A DNA stretch of 64,000 nucleotides. It comes from Propionibacteriaceae bacterium. Lineage in GTDB: Bacteria > Actinomycetota > Actinomycetes > Propionibacteriales > Propionibacteriaceae. The notes beneath the pieces are model-generated. The model was not told the DNA's origin and made no database searches. It saw only the letters and a program-made list of their open reading frames with translations. Position 1 is the stretch's first letter, and every line of letters starts with the position of its first letter. The DNA lies in NCBI GenBank assembly GCA_009782915.1, contig WRIC01000001.1:1-64000 (forward strand), given 5' to 3'. Made by a program: the position numbers and the translations under genes. This document shows, in pieces, positions 15,307 through 25,078 of this stretch.

Positions 15307-17982
15307 TTAGTCGGATCCGCTCTCTTGCAACGATAGAATTTCGCGATATACTCTTTCGCTGTTATTTTTGTCTATCTTCCAGAAGAATGAATTCACGCGC
15401 TCCAAGTAGGTCTCTGGCATTCGGCCTTCGTTTTCAAGAATAGAATCGAGTTGGCAAAGGACACCATCAATGGTTTCACACACTGGCCCGAAGCCATGTT
15501 CGTTGTATCGAAAGTATCCTTCTGTTCGAGAATGATCACTAAAATAAGTCTCTTGATCGAACTGAAAGTAAATCAACGGCTTCTGAAGATAGGCAAAATC
15601 AAAGGCGACGCTTGAGTAGTCAGTTATCATTGCGATCGAACGACAAAGCTCGTCATGGTAGTTGAATCTACTGGCTATTTCGACTAGGTCGCTTGATGCA
15701 AAGTCTTTCGCTTGAGCAATTGAGCTTGGGTGGAGACAAAATTTCAGAGTCACCTCATATTTCTTGAGTAGCTCGTTCAATTTAGGGTGGCACAGAAGAG
15801 AATTCCACTGTTTGAAGAATCCACTGTTGATGAACTCGGGGTTGTACGCCCGCGTGTTGTTCCTATCAGTGGCACCCGCAAGATTTTGACGCCATGTTGG
15901 CATGACTACAAGCTGGCGGGGTTTTGGTTCATTCATGAAATAGTCCCACCGCGGGAATCCGGTTAATTTTACTTGCTTGTCTGAATAATGGTAGGCGTAT
16001 TCAAGAATGGAATCATACTCAGGGCGCGCAGCAGTCACGAAAAGAGCAATATTCTTGTTGTACCTATTCAACCAATCTGATAGATCCTCTTTCGTAACAC
16101 CATGTTGAAGAAAAACATATTGGAACTTTGAAATGTCTCGGTACACAGGTTGTGTCAAACCAAACGGGTTAATAATGTTGGCGTCAGCGTGTGATGAAAT
16201 CAGGAAGCGAGCATGCAATGACAAAATGAGGTGCTTCATCGACTTAGGTTCGATAACTTCGCCCATGTTGCATAACCTTTGGTAATCGACTGAGTTTTTT
16301 GAGAGCACGAAAACTGGTCGAACGTGGTGGATTTCATGCTCTGTCATGAACCTGAATAACGCCTCGCCGTTGTCTCCAGCAAGAACAAATCGGTCGGATA
16401 TCAGCCAGATATTTTGTCGCTCGAAAATAGGTCTGGTTAGCCAAAAGATCAACCTGACTATGGCAACACTGGCTCTTTTCCTGCTCACCAACCTTATAAG
16501 GCGCCGAGTCTCCCAGTAGAGGGTTTTCAAGAAGAATCTTCTCTCCGAGTTAATCTTGTTTGTTCTTAGGATAATTAACCGATCTCCAAGATTAAGATAG
16601 CTCCACGGAGCGCCAGCCACCAATTGGCTGAATTTGTCTGGTCGAATGGACAAGACTTTTTTGTGAGCACCCAGTTCGATAGCGAAACTTAGGTCGTTAA
16701 TGTCTTCGATGGGTATCGAAAGGTTGAAAAATGTCACTTCGCCGAATGTAGGATCAACATATTGTGGCCCATATTGGCGGCGTATAGATTCGGTAATTCT
16801 GAATGATTCCCCATTAGTCTCTAAGAAGAATTTCGTCGATTCTTTCGTTAAGGTGAACAGATCAAATAGGCCATGAATAGAGACGAATCCATCTTCAATT
16901 TCGAACACGACTAGTTTCATTTCGAGCAGATCATTTGGAAGAATGAGTTGCCCATCGTGGTACAAGCCGTCAAGCCTGACATCAATGAGTTCAGTGAAAG
17001 GTTGTCCGTGTTTTATTTCAAGTTGTTTGATGGCGGCCCGGGAGTATCGAGTTAATTCGTCATTTTTTTTCAATGGGCCAAGGATCACTTGATCGTCAAT
17101 CTTATTTAGCAACTGACGCAAGAACCCTAAATACTCAATCTTCTGATCCTGGTTTAGTGGGCATCCTTCGAGTAATATGATCCGCTCCGCGAGATCCGCA
17201 GCAATGATTTCTTGAATATATCTTATTACTGATCCGAATTTTTCTTCGGAGGTTCTGACCAGTTCGAACAGAGAGTTTTTCAATGCGGTGGAATAGTAAT
17301 TCGGGGTTACTTTCATTGTTTTCAAAGCCGAAATTCTCTTTTGGCCTGCATTGATATGGCAAATCGCCTTTGTGGTTATGCCGAACCTTTCTTTATAGAG
17401 AATCAATTGGTTGATTAGTTTCAGGTCTTCCGAAATGTCGATTTCTGAATCAAACTCGAATTTCTCCAGGGCTGAAGCTCGAATGAGAGCGCCACTTGAG
17501 GAGAGGCGAGTTACCCGCGGGTTTTGGTGGATGTTGATGATTTGTTCGCCAGAGACTTGCTCGCTTCTTGGGTCCAAACCTTGTTTGGTGCCGAAAAATC
17601 TAATTGTTCCACATGCAATATCTATCTCTTCATGCTCTGTCAAAAAAGACATCAAGATCTTCAACGATGACCGGCTCCACCTATCCCCAGCGTCAATGAA
17701 ATTGATAAATTCACCTGTTGCAAGGAGTTTCCCGGCATTTCTGGCAACATTGAAACAATCAGTTTCCTGCTTGTTATAGATGACGTTCTTGGGAAATTCA
17801 TTCATGTAGTCAAGGCATATTTTCTTCACATTATCTTGCCCGCTACAGTCCATGAGGATTAACTGAATGTTGTTTCGAAAACTCAATGACTGGAGTAATA
17901 TGCTATTAACAGTTGGTTGTAGAGACCCGGGAATTTCGTCAATAGTCACGATCACTGAGACTCTGAACTCAAAGCTATTCAT
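15307..17982 (-). CDS. GT2 glycosyltransferase fused to a CDP-glycerol glycerophosphotransferase-like domain
   Basis: 891 aa from ATG 17982 (AGGAGA lies upstream). A frame from 18099 adds 39 residues that are not protein-like. The N-terminal 210 residues are a GT2 fold (FRVSVIVTIDEIPGSL, FINFIDAGDRW as the DxD-like segment, ISEDLKL). A long all-alpha/beta linker follows. From about 510 onward comes the TagB/TagF-type domain: NIWLISDRFVLAGDNGEALF, FLQHGVTKED with the catalytic-type histidine, LTGFPRWD, MPTWRQNLAG, then ITDYSSVAFDFAYL. Such enzymes build teichoic-acid-like polyol phosphate polymers at the cytoplasmic membrane. Codon use is AT-richer than the core genes. It is divergent from the gene at 18241 and closely related over the last 380 residues to 23432-25078. 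Confidence 0.85.
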   Translation of the reverse strand: MNSFEFRVSVIVTIDEIPGSLQPTVNSILLQSLSFRNNIQLILMDCSGQDNVKKICLDYMNEFPKNVIYNKQETDCFNVARNAGKLLATGEFINFIDAGDRWSRSSLKILMSFLTEHEEIDIACGTIRFFGTKQGLDPRSEQVSGEQIINIHQNPRVTRLSSSGALIRASALEKFEFDSEIDISEDLKLINQLILYKERFGITTKAICHINAGQKRISALKTMKVTPNYYSTALKNSLFELVRTSEEKFGSVIRYIQEIIAADLAERIILLEGCPLNQDQKIEYLGFLRQLLNKIDDQVILGPLKKNDELTRYSRAAIKQLEIKHGQPFTELIDVRLDGLYHDGQLILPNDLLEMKLVVFEIEDGFVSIHGLFDLFTLTKESTKFFLETNGESFRITESIRRQYGPQYVDPTFGEVTFFNLSIPIEDINDLSFAIELGAHKKVLSIRPDKFSQLVAGAPWSYLNLGDRLIILRTNKINSERRFFLKTLYWETRRLIRLVSRKRASVAIVRLIFWLTRPIFERQNIWLISDRFVLAGDNGEALFRFMTEHEIHHVRPVFVLSKNSVDYQRLCNMGEVIEPKSMKHLILSLHARFLISSHADANIINPFGLTQPVYRDISKFQYVFLQHGVTKEDLSDWLNRYNKNIALFVTAARPEYDSILEYAYHYSDKQVKLTGFPRWDYFMNEPKPRQLVVMPTWRQNLAGATDRNNTRAYNPEFINSGFFKQWNSLLCHPKLNELLKKYEVTLKFCLHPSSIAQAKDFASSDLVEIASRFNYHDELCRSIAMITDYSSVAFDFAYLQKPLIYFQFDQETYFSDHSRTEGYFRYNEHGFGPVCETIDGVLCQLDSILENEGRMPETYLERVNSFFWKIDKNNSERVYREILSLQESGSD

Positions 17983-18240
17983 CAAATTTTCTGTCTCCTG
18001 CATATATAGAGTGTAGATTGCTTGGCTTAACAATTTCCTGGTATTCACTGGGGGGTCGCTACCCCTTCCCGTAGAAGAGGATAGTGTTTGCGACTGCAAT
18101 CATGGAGTGAAACCGATCACAAACTTTACCACGGAGACAAGAGTATGCCTTGACGACTGCCGGCCATTGCTCCATTTCCATGCAAGGCCAGTCTGAGTAA
18201 AATGTAGAATCCTGTGTGAAAAAGAAAGGAATCCCTGTAA

Positions 18241-20445
18241 ATGCCACCACTTATTTCTGCCATCATCCCTGTTTATAACACAGAGGACTATCTCTCCGCG
18301 ACTATCGAAAGCATTCTTCGACAGGATATTGGCTTTGGCAAGCACGTTGAATTGATTTTGGTTAACGATGGGAGCACAGATGGGTCACGGACAGTATGTG
18401 AACGATATCAGAAACAGTGGCCTGACAATGTTATCTTGCTTGATCAAAGCAACTCAGGACCTGCCTCAGCAATGAATAGTGGTTTGCGGAATGCTCAAGG
18501 AGAGTATGTGCATTTTATGGGTAGCGACGACCTTTTGAGCAGAAGCTTTTATAGGTCTGCCATAAGATTCTTTGCCAAAGTTGAAAACGAAGTTGACCTA
18601 GTCTCCTGCAAAGTTACGTTCTTCGAAAATAGTATCGATCAGCATTATCTAAACTGGAAGTATTCGAAAACTCGAGTAATAAATCTTGACTTAGAACCGG
18701 AAGCATCGCTATATCATTTGCCGACATGCTTGGTCAGGCGAGAAGTTTTGGCAAATAAAGCCTTTGATGAGCGACTTGTCATTTCAGAGGATGTTCATCT
18801 TCTCATGCGGATACTCCTAGAAAAGAAGGCTTACGGGGTTCTTTCTGGTCCGGTGTATCACTATCGAAAGAGGAAAGCTAGAGGGTCGCTTATCGATACG
18901 AAATTGCACAATCCGCAATACTTCCAAGTTCCAAGTCTCGTGTATGGGGACATATTGAAAAACTGGACAGACAAGACCGGCAACATTCACCCATTCGCCC
19001 AACATGAAATCATGAATGATGCCCGTTGGAAACTTACTGGCGAAAAACAACAAACAGTGTTGTCAACCCAAGAAGAAAGTAACTATAGAGATGAGGTGCT
19101 GAGAATCTGTTGCCTGATGGATGACGATGTGATAATCAGGCAGAGAGGTCTGTCCCTCGACCAAAAGGTATTTCTTCTGAAAAGGAAGCATGGGGATGAT
19201 GAATTCGAAGAATCTATTCGATACGCTAATGGTTCCTGTTATTTCAATGAAACTAAACTAATAGACTTTTCACAGCGTGGCTACGCTCCGTCAGTTTTCA
19301 TTAATTTTGTTCATGCTCTGGGTGATGGAAGGTTGCGAATAGAAGGAGTATTCAACTCCGACATCATCAGCTCCAGCGACCAACGGTTCTTTGAGGTCGC
19401 CACTGAAAAATATGACATCAAACACATTCCATGGGTGAATGTCCAGGACCAATTTTTTGGAATTCCATATTGTGGACCAAAAGGGTTTGAGGCGGTTATC
19501 GAGGTAGCTAACCGGGATCATATCAAGTGCATTCTGGAAGTGAAGGGTGGTGAGCGAATTGATATGCCGATAGTGTTCCAGAAAACGGCTGGTCTCAGTA
19601 GTCTTAATCATCATTATATTGAGAAGGGAGACCTTATCCTCCTTAATAATCGAGGGCGATTTGAAGTTTGTACAGCTGAGCAAGGTGAGCAAGCCCAATT
19701 GGAGAAAAGGTTTCAACGTTCTATTCTGCGGGACTGGCAGTTAAAGCATCTATTTCGACCGATAAAACTCACTCTTCGAGGGAATTGGCGAATGCTGCCG
19801 AAGAAAAAACTGGCAAGAACAATGATCTCTCCTGTCATTCGATTGCTAAAAACCGGTATGGCCAATATTTCAGATGTAAAAACTAGGAGAGCATATTTTC
19901 GCGATTGCATGGAGCATGCAGGGCAACTCTGGTTGATTTCTGATCATTGTGAGAAAGTAGGTGGCCCCGGGGAGGAACTGTTCCAATTTATGCAAAAGGA
20001 CCACTCCACTCAATATGATTTTTACTATGTTCGTTGCGAGAATTCGCCGGACTTCGGTGATTTACCAGGAGCTCGCCACGTCCTTGACTTTTCGAGTGGT
20101 CGGCACAAGTCTCTCTTTCTCCAAGCCGATATTCTTATCTCCTCACAGCATAAAAGCTTTGTTCAACATCCATTTGGTTCACGCTGGAATCATTTTTGCG
20201 ATTTGTTTCCCCAAGGCTTTGTATACCTCCAACCAGAAGATTCATGCGAAGACATGTCGGGAGAACTCAATAGGCTCAAGAATAATATCGGGTTATTTGT
20301 CACCCAAAGTGAGAGTTCACGCAGATCGATTCTTGACTTTGACTACCACTATTCGGAAGAAAACGTCATAATATGGGAAGACCCTGATCAAGTTGCCAAA
20401 GCGATAATAGAGTACGGGGCAACAAGAAATGGCTCAATCGACTAG
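18241..20445 (+). CDS. GT2 glycosyltransferase with a degenerate glycerophosphotransferase-like tail
   Basis: 734 aa; AAAGGA precedes the ATG. The N-terminal GT2 domain is textbook: SAIIPVYNTEDYLSATIESI, LILVNDGSTDGS, NSGPASAMNSGL, VHFMGSDDLLS, and VISEDVHLLMR. A linker similar in layout to that of the divergent neighbour follows, then the beginning of a CDP-glycerol transferase domain (LWLISDHCEKVGGPGEELFQFM). In this tail the QHG motif reads LQPEDSCED. The frame ends shortly after FDYHYSEENV, before the TDYSS-containing half. The tail therefore cannot be catalytic in the usual way; the GT2 part looks complete. It belongs to the AT-rich glycan island. Confidence 0.8.
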   Translation: MPPLISAIIPVYNTEDYLSATIESILRQDIGFGKHVELILVNDGSTDGSRTVCERYQKQWPDNVILLDQSNSGPASAMNSGLRNAQGEYVHFMGSDDLLSRSFYRSAIRFFAKVENEVDLVSCKVTFFENSIDQHYLNWKYSKTRVINLDLEPEASLYHLPTCLVRREVLANKAFDERLVISEDVHLLMRILLEKKAYGVLSGPVYHYRKRKARGSLIDTKLHNPQYFQVPSLVYGDILKNWTDKTGNIHPFAQHEIMNDARWKLTGEKQQTVLSTQEESNYRDEVLRICCLMDDDVIIRQRGLSLDQKVFLLKRKHGDDEFEESIRYANGSCYFNETKLIDFSQRGYAPSVFINFVHALGDGRLRIEGVFNSDIISSSDQRFFEVATEKYDIKHIPWVNVQDQFFGIPYCGPKGFEAVIEVANRDHIKCILEVKGGERIDMPIVFQKTAGLSSLNHHYIEKGDLILLNNRGRFEVCTAEQGEQAQLEKRFQRSILRDWQLKHLFRPIKLTLRGNWRMLPKKKLARTMISPVIRLLKTGMANISDVKTRRAYFRDCMEHAGQLWLISDHCEKVGGPGEELFQFMQKDHSTQYDFYYVRCENSPDFGDLPGARHVLDFSSGRHKSLFLQADILISSQHKSFVQHPFGSRWNHFCDLFPQGFVYLQPEDSCEDMSGELNRLKNNIGLFVTQSESSRRSILDFDYHYSEENVIIWEDPDQVAKAIIEYGATRNGSID

Positions 20446-20454
20446 GTCGGCTTT

Positions 20455-21447
20455 CTAGCTAATCTGTCGGTGGTTGCCTCCATCTTGACTGGCTTCCAGC
20501 GCCAGTTCAACAACTTGAAGAGTACGTAGCCCTTCACCCATTGTCACAGCTGTCGAAGTCTTACCAAGGATAGTGTCTCGAAGTGCTTCGTGTTCACATC
20601 GAAGAGGCTCAGGTTTGACAAAAGCATACCTAGTCACATCGCCTTCAGATACTCCTCTAAAGGCTGAGACTGTGTCCCAAGAGGTTGGGACAGTTCCATT
20701 GGCATAGTAGGTGAGATCTGATGTTAATAAGTCAGCAACGAAGGTGCCTTTTTCTCCAGTAACCACTGTCGTGCGTTCTTTCATGGGGGACAGCCAGTTG
20801 ACTATGTGATTGACGATCACGCCATTGTCGAGAGTTCCTATTGCTAGAAACATGTCTTCATGGGTCCGCCCACTTCTGAATGTCGTCTCAGCATGTATGG
20901 AAGAATACTGAGACTGGGCAACCCAAGCTGTGAGATCAATATCGTGACTCGCCAGGTCTTTAGCGACCCCAACGTCTGCAATGCGCCCAGGAAACTGACT
21001 CTGACGCCGTGTGGCTATCTGGAAAATCTCCCCCAGCTGCCCCTCGGCGATTCGACGGCGCATTTCCTGTAGCGCTGCGTTATACCGCTCGATGTGTCCA
21101 ACAGCGCCGAATACTCCAGCAGTCTCGAAAGCTCGCATCATTCGTTCACCGGCTTCGACGCTGTGAGCAATTGGCTTTTCAACCATGACGTGCACTTTAG
21201 CTGAAGCTAGCTTGAGGGCAACTTCCTCATGAAACTGTGTAGGAGCCGCAACGACAGCCACGTCAATCTCAGCGGAAATGAGGGCTTCTACATCTGGCAA
21301 AATGGGGAGGTCGCCTGCCACATGGTGAGGGTCACCACCTGGGTCGGCAATAGCGACAAGGTCAATTCCCTCAATTTCACGAAGAACTCGAGCGTGGTGG
21401 CGTCCCATCATTCCAACGCCGAGTAGTCCGTATCTTAGGTTAGCCAT
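20455..21447 (-). CDS. Gfo/Idh/MocA-family sugar dehydrogenase (WbpB/WlbA-like)
   Basis: 330 aa. The N-terminal NAD-binding fold starts YGLLGVGMMGRHHARVL, the catalytic-lysine motif EKP is at 90-92, and VAKDLASHDIDL carries the Asp-His pair. With the two overlapping upstream genes it matches the WbpB-WbpE-WbpD set. That set oxidises UDP-GlcNAc-uronate at C3, aminates it and acetylates the new amine to give UDP-2,3-diacetamido-glucuronate. Its start codon shares a base with the aminotransferase stop's complement (TAATG on the minus strand). Substrate assignment rests on this context. Confidence 0.8.
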   Translation of the reverse strand: MANLRYGLLGVGMMGRHHARVLREIEGIDLVAIADPGGDPHHVAGDLPILPDVEALISAEIDVAVVAAPTQFHEEVALKLASAKVHVMVEKPIAHSVEAGERMMRAFETAGVFGAVGHIERYNAALQEMRRRIAEGQLGEIFQIATRRQSQFPGRIADVGVAKDLASHDIDLTAWVAQSQYSSIHAETTFRSGRTHEDMFLAIGTLDNGVIVNHIVNWLSPMKERTTVVTGEKGTFVADLLTSDLTYYANGTVPTSWDTVSAFRGVSEGDVTRYAFVKPEPLRCEHEALRDTILGKTSTAVTMGEGLRTLQVVELALEASQDGGNHRQIS

Positions 21448-22544
21448 TATGAGCCTGCTTTCGAGACTGAGTTCACTGCGCCTGCAATTCGTTCAAGATC
21501 GGATTGGGTTAATGAGGGGTGAACCGGTAGTGACACCACCTCGCGAGCGAGTTGTTCGGTGACGGGCAATTCAAGATTGCCAGCGAATTTCTTCAGAGAT
21601 TCTAGTCGATGGTTAGGGATCGGATAATACACCCCACACCCAACCTGATGTTCCTCCCGTAAGGCGGTCACGAACCCATCGCGATCCTCTGGCACTCGAA
21701 TCGTATACTGGTGGTAGACATGAACTGCTCCTGGCGTTAGCACCGGCGTAATGACTCCACGCAAATTCTGATTGAAGAATGAGGCATTTTCTTGGCGAGT
21801 CTTTGTCCAGGAATTGACTTTCGATAATTGAACGCGCCCAATAGCTGCGTGAACGTCAGTCATTCGGGCATTAAACCCGATCAGTTCGTTGCGATACTGT
21901 TCTTCCATTCCTTGATTTCGTAACAGTCTGACGGTGCGCGCTAGTCCCTGACTCGCTAACGATACCATTCCACCTTCTCCTGATGTCATATTCTTTGTGG
22001 GGTACAAACTGAACATAGCGAATTGCCCGAAAGTCCCGACGCTTTGGCCATGTAGGGAAGCTCCATGCGCCTGAGCTGCATCCTCGTACACTTCTATGCC
22101 GTGGTGAGAAGCGATGTCAAGCAATTCTTTCATTGGGGCAGGATGCCCATATAAATGAACGGGGAGAATTCCCTTGGTTGCAGGGGTGATCGCGGCTTCA
22201 ACCTGGATGGGATCCAGGCAAAATGATTGAGCATCTATGTCCACAAACACAGGGGTCGCTCCGGTCAGGGCAACTGCATTGCCTGTGGCGGCAAATGTAA
22301 ACGATGGAACAATCACTTCATCACCGGGTCCAACCCCGCACGCTAGGAGACCAAGATGCAGACCAGATGTTCCAGAATTGACTGCCACAACTGGACGTCC
22401 ATCGACGAAATGGCTGGAAAACTCTTGCTCAAAAGAAGCCACCTCAGGCCCCTGGGCGATCATTCCGCTCAGGAGTACCCGATCAACTGCCTCCCTTTCC
22501 TCTGCTCCGATAATTGGTTTGGCTGCTGGGATAAAATCTGTCAT
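21447..22544 (-). CDS. DegT/DnrJ/EryC1-family sugar aminotransferase (WbpE-like)
   Basis: 365 aa PLP enzyme, full length for the family. NSGTSGLHLGLLACGV binds the cofactor phosphate, EDAAQAHGA carries the PLP-contacting D155, and YPTKNMTSGEGG gives the Schiff-base lysine K184. FNARMTDVHAAIGRVQL is the usual dimer-interface segment. It probably aminates the 3-keto group of a UDP-2-acetamido-sugar uronate, given the dehydrogenase and acetyltransferase on either side. The start overlaps the acetyltransferase stop by ATGA, a sign of coupled translation. Confidence 0.85.
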   Translation of the reverse strand: MTDFIPAAKPIIGAEEREAVDRVLLSGMIAQGPEVASFEQEFSSHFVDGRPVVAVNSGTSGLHLGLLACGVGPGDEVIVPSFTFAATGNAVALTGATPVFVDIDAQSFCLDPIQVEAAITPATKGILPVHLYGHPAPMKELLDIASHHGIEVYEDAAQAHGASLHGQSVGTFGQFAMFSLYPTKNMTSGEGGMVSLASQGLARTVRLLRNQGMEEQYRNELIGFNARMTDVHAAIGRVQLSKVNSWTKTRQENASFFNQNLRGVITPVLTPGAVHVYHQYTIRVPEDRDGFVTALREEHQVGCGVYYPIPNHRLESLKKFAGNLELPVTEQLAREVVSLPVHPSLTQSDLERIAGAVNSVSKAGS

Positions 22545-23146
22545 GATACTTCCTCTCTTATTTTTCCACCCTGTTCAATATAGACACTTTGAGTTACAGG
22601 ACAAATCCATTCCCCGTCTCGGGAGCCAGATATTAATTGAACTCCTGCCTTCCCAACCCAGCCAAGTTGTCGAGCAGGGGTGCCACCCACTAGGGCAAAA
22701 TCAGGCACGTCTTTTATCACGGTCGCTCCGGCTGCGATCATAGCCCACTGCCCGATAGTCACCGGTGCCACACAGACTGCACGGGCTCCTATTGAAGCGC
22801 CTCGGTGAACTGTTACGCCCACAGGAAGCCAGTCGCTCGCATTTTTCTTAGTCCCGTCTGGATTGACAGCCCTCGGATATGTATCGTTAGTAAACACCAC
22901 AGCTGGCCCAATAAAAACCCAGTCTTCGACCACCGCAGGTTCGTAGATCAGAGCGCTATTTTGAATTTTTGTGTTCTCCCCGATGACAACACCAATGCCT
23001 ATGTAGACACCTCTCCCCACTACACAATCTCGCCCTATTTTTGCTCCTTCGCGAATCTGTGAAAGATCCCAAACTTGACACCCCTCGCCGATGGTTGAAG
23101 AAGCTGAAATCTCAGCTGAAGGGGAAATTATCGTAGTCGAAGTCAT
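22541..23146 (-). CDS. Left-handed beta-helix N-acetyltransferase (WbpD-like)
   Basis: 201 aa of hexapeptide repeats ([IV]GxGxxI type: ASSTIGEGCQVWDLSQI, AKIGRDCVVGRGVYIG, VTIGQWAMIAAGATVIKDV, then DFALVGGTPARQLGWV). The C-terminal tail reads DGEWICPVTQSVYIEQGGKI. That C-P-x-Y tail is typical of WbpD/WlbB/FdtC enzymes that acetylate 3-amino sugars with acetyl-CoA. It is first gene of the three-gene leftward operon. The UDP-GlcNAc 6-dehydrogenase (WbpA) and epimerase (WbpI) the pathway also needs are not in the window. The 285 bases upstream (23147-23431) hold no gene that I can see. Confidence 0.85.
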   Translation of the reverse strand: MTSTTIISPSAEISASSTIGEGCQVWDLSQIREGAKIGRDCVVGRGVYIGIGVVIGENTKIQNSALIYEPAVVEDWVFIGPAVVFTNDTYPRAVNPDGTKKNASDWLPVGVTVHRGASIGARAVCVAPVTIGQWAMIAAGATVIKDVPDFALVGGTPARQLGWVGKAGVQLISGSRDGEWICPVTQSVYIEQGGKIREEVS

Positions 23147-23431
23147 GCGACATTCCTTTCTATGGCAAGTTTATACTCGCTGTATTCCTAGAACCTTTAT
23201 TATGGAATATCTGTGTCTATGAATAACGACGGTCCACTGCGGCAACAAAGATAAGCGAGTCCGAGATTACCACACTAAGTCTTTCTCAATAGGCAGCTGG
23301 TGATGCAAAGCAATGGCGAGTATTCAGAAGCGATATCTGGAAGTCTCACCCTCCACTCGGAGTAATTAGCCAGCAAGTTGGCTCATACTAGTAGACAGTG
23401 AACAGAATGGACTGAATGATAACCTGAGGGT

Positions 23432-25078
23432 GTGGATAACATAGGTCAGACTGATAAGTTCGTTTGCATGGAACTAAACCTGGACATTCTTGACATACGC
23501 CAGGGAGTGCTATCTTTATTCGCTTCATTCGATGGTTTTCAAGTTTCTACCGACAACTGCTGGTTTTTATATCGTGACGATACAGGATATCATGATATTG
23601 TCTGGTCGAATCTTCGCTCAGTGGATCATCAGACTAATGGCGGGGAAACACAATTAGTTGCTTCTTTTGAAGTGGAAATTGATTCTTCTTCATTTAAGAG
23701 TCTTAGTTTCTATATTGTCAATGATGGCCAACGGAACAAGCTATACCTCAAACCAGGCCGATTCAGCCGACTTGGCGGAGTGGACAGTAGAGAAGCATGG
23801 GGCTCACTCGCAGTGGATGGAGATTTATTCGTCCTCACATCTCAGGAAATCACACGAAGGAAAGCATCAACATGGAGAAAGATGCTTTGGGAAGTGAAAC
23901 GTCTAGCTGGGCTTATCAAGCGGAAACAGTTAGGTGTCGTTTTCTACCGCTTGGTATTTTGGTTTACAGCCCCTATATTTAGAAAGCAAAAGATTTGGTT
24001 ATTAGCTGATCGTCTCATGGAAGCTGGAGACAATGCAGAATCGCTGATGAGATACATCACCACAACTGGAAATCAGAATATTTCTCCCTATTTCGTTTTA
24101 GCGAGAGAGTCACCAGATTTTGTAAGAATGCAACGTGTAGGTAAGGTCATTGCACATAACTCTATGATATATAAAATCTTGGCTCTTCATGCTCAATTTA
24201 TAATCTCCTCCCACCTCGTCATCGCTCGACCCTTTGAAAATAGCCAGTGGCGATACCAAGATATTATGAAATTCCAGCTGGTATTTCTCCAACACGGAAT
24301 CACAAAGGAGGACCACTCTGTGTGGCTTGATAGGCGAAAGCACAACATTGCCCTCTTCATTTCTGCAACACCCCGCGAATACCAATCTCTACTCACCTAT
24401 CCCTATAACTACACTGAAAAACAAGTGAAACTTACAGGTTTTCCGAGATTCGACTCCCTCCACCATGAATCCAGATATCGGCAGCTCCTTATCATGCCTA
24501 CTTGGCGAAGCATTATTGCTGGTGAAAATCAATCAGACAAAACACGGTTATACAACCCCAACTTTCAAGATAGTGAGTACTTCAGATCGTGGAATTCCTT
24601 GCTTCAACATCCTGACTTCTCAGAGCTCCTCGATCAAAATAGCTATACTGCTCGATTCTGTTTGCACCCTCTCTGCTATGAGCAAGCCAGAGATTTCATT
24701 GGTAATGAGACAGTTAATATTGTGAGCACCTACCATCACCAGGAAGAGATTAGGCGAGCTTCAATCCTCCTGACCGACTATTCCAGTATCGCTTTTGATT
24801 TCGCCTACCTGGACAAGCCTGTGGTGTATTTTCAATTTGACCAAGCAACATATTTTAACGATCACACACCAGAGCAAGGGTATTTTAATTATTACGAAGA
24901 CGGACTTGGTCCAGTTTGCGTCAATGTAGACGAGGTCCTCAGCCAGTTGGTAGTGCTTTTTGCGAACGATGTTCAGCTAGAATACAAGTATCTGGAAAGA
25001 AAGAAAGCATTCTTCTATAAGATCGATCGGCGCAATAGTGAGCGAGTGTATCAAGAAATTCTTGCGCTCCAAAGCTAG
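23432..25078 (+). CDS. CDP-glycerol glycerophosphotransferase-like protein (TagB/TagF family)
   Basis: 548 aa. GTG 23432 is used; ATG 23468 is the alternative. A beta-rich N-terminal part like the linker of the 15307 gene comes first, followed from about 160 by the transferase domain: KIWLLADRLMEAGDNAESLM, FLQHGITKEDHS, LTGFPRFDSL, MPTWRSIIAGE, FCLHP, then LLTDYSSIAFDFAYL. It ends NSERVYQEILALQ, almost as in the 15307 gene, so one probably derives from the other by duplication with loss or gain of the GT2 domain. It presumably adds glycerol- or ribitol-phosphate to a wall polymer. The histidine and TDYSS motifs are intact, so it is likely active. Confidence 0.85.
   Translation: MDNIGQTDKFVCMELNLDILDIRQGVLSLFASFDGFQVSTDNCWFLYRDDTGYHDIVWSNLRSVDHQTNGGETQLVASFEVEIDSSSFKSLSFYIVNDGQRNKLYLKPGRFSRLGGVDSREAWGSLAVDGDLFVLTSQEITRRKASTWRKMLWEVKRLAGLIKRKQLGVVFYRLVFWFTAPIFRKQKIWLLADRLMEAGDNAESLMRYITTTGNQNISPYFVLARESPDFVRMQRVGKVIAHNSMIYKILALHAQFIISSHLVIARPFENSQWRYQDIMKFQLVFLQHGITKEDHSVWLDRRKHNIALFISATPREYQSLLTYPYNYTEKQVKLTGFPRFDSLHHESRYRQLLIMPTWRSIIAGENQSDKTRLYNPNFQDSEYFRSWNSLLQHPDFSELLDQNSYTARFCLHPLCYEQARDFIGNETVNIVSTYHHQEEIRRASILLTDYSSIAFDFAYLDKPVVYFQFDQATYFNDHTPEQGYFNYYEDGLGPVCVNVDEVLSQLVVLFANDVQLEYKYLERKKAFFYKIDRRNSERVYQEILALQS

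Noticed and set aside
17982-18099. N-terminal extension of the 891-aa glycosyltransferase
   Set aside because: The extra 39 residues lack structure typical of the GT2 fold, while ATG 17982 has an AGGAGA upstream and starts directly at the first strand.
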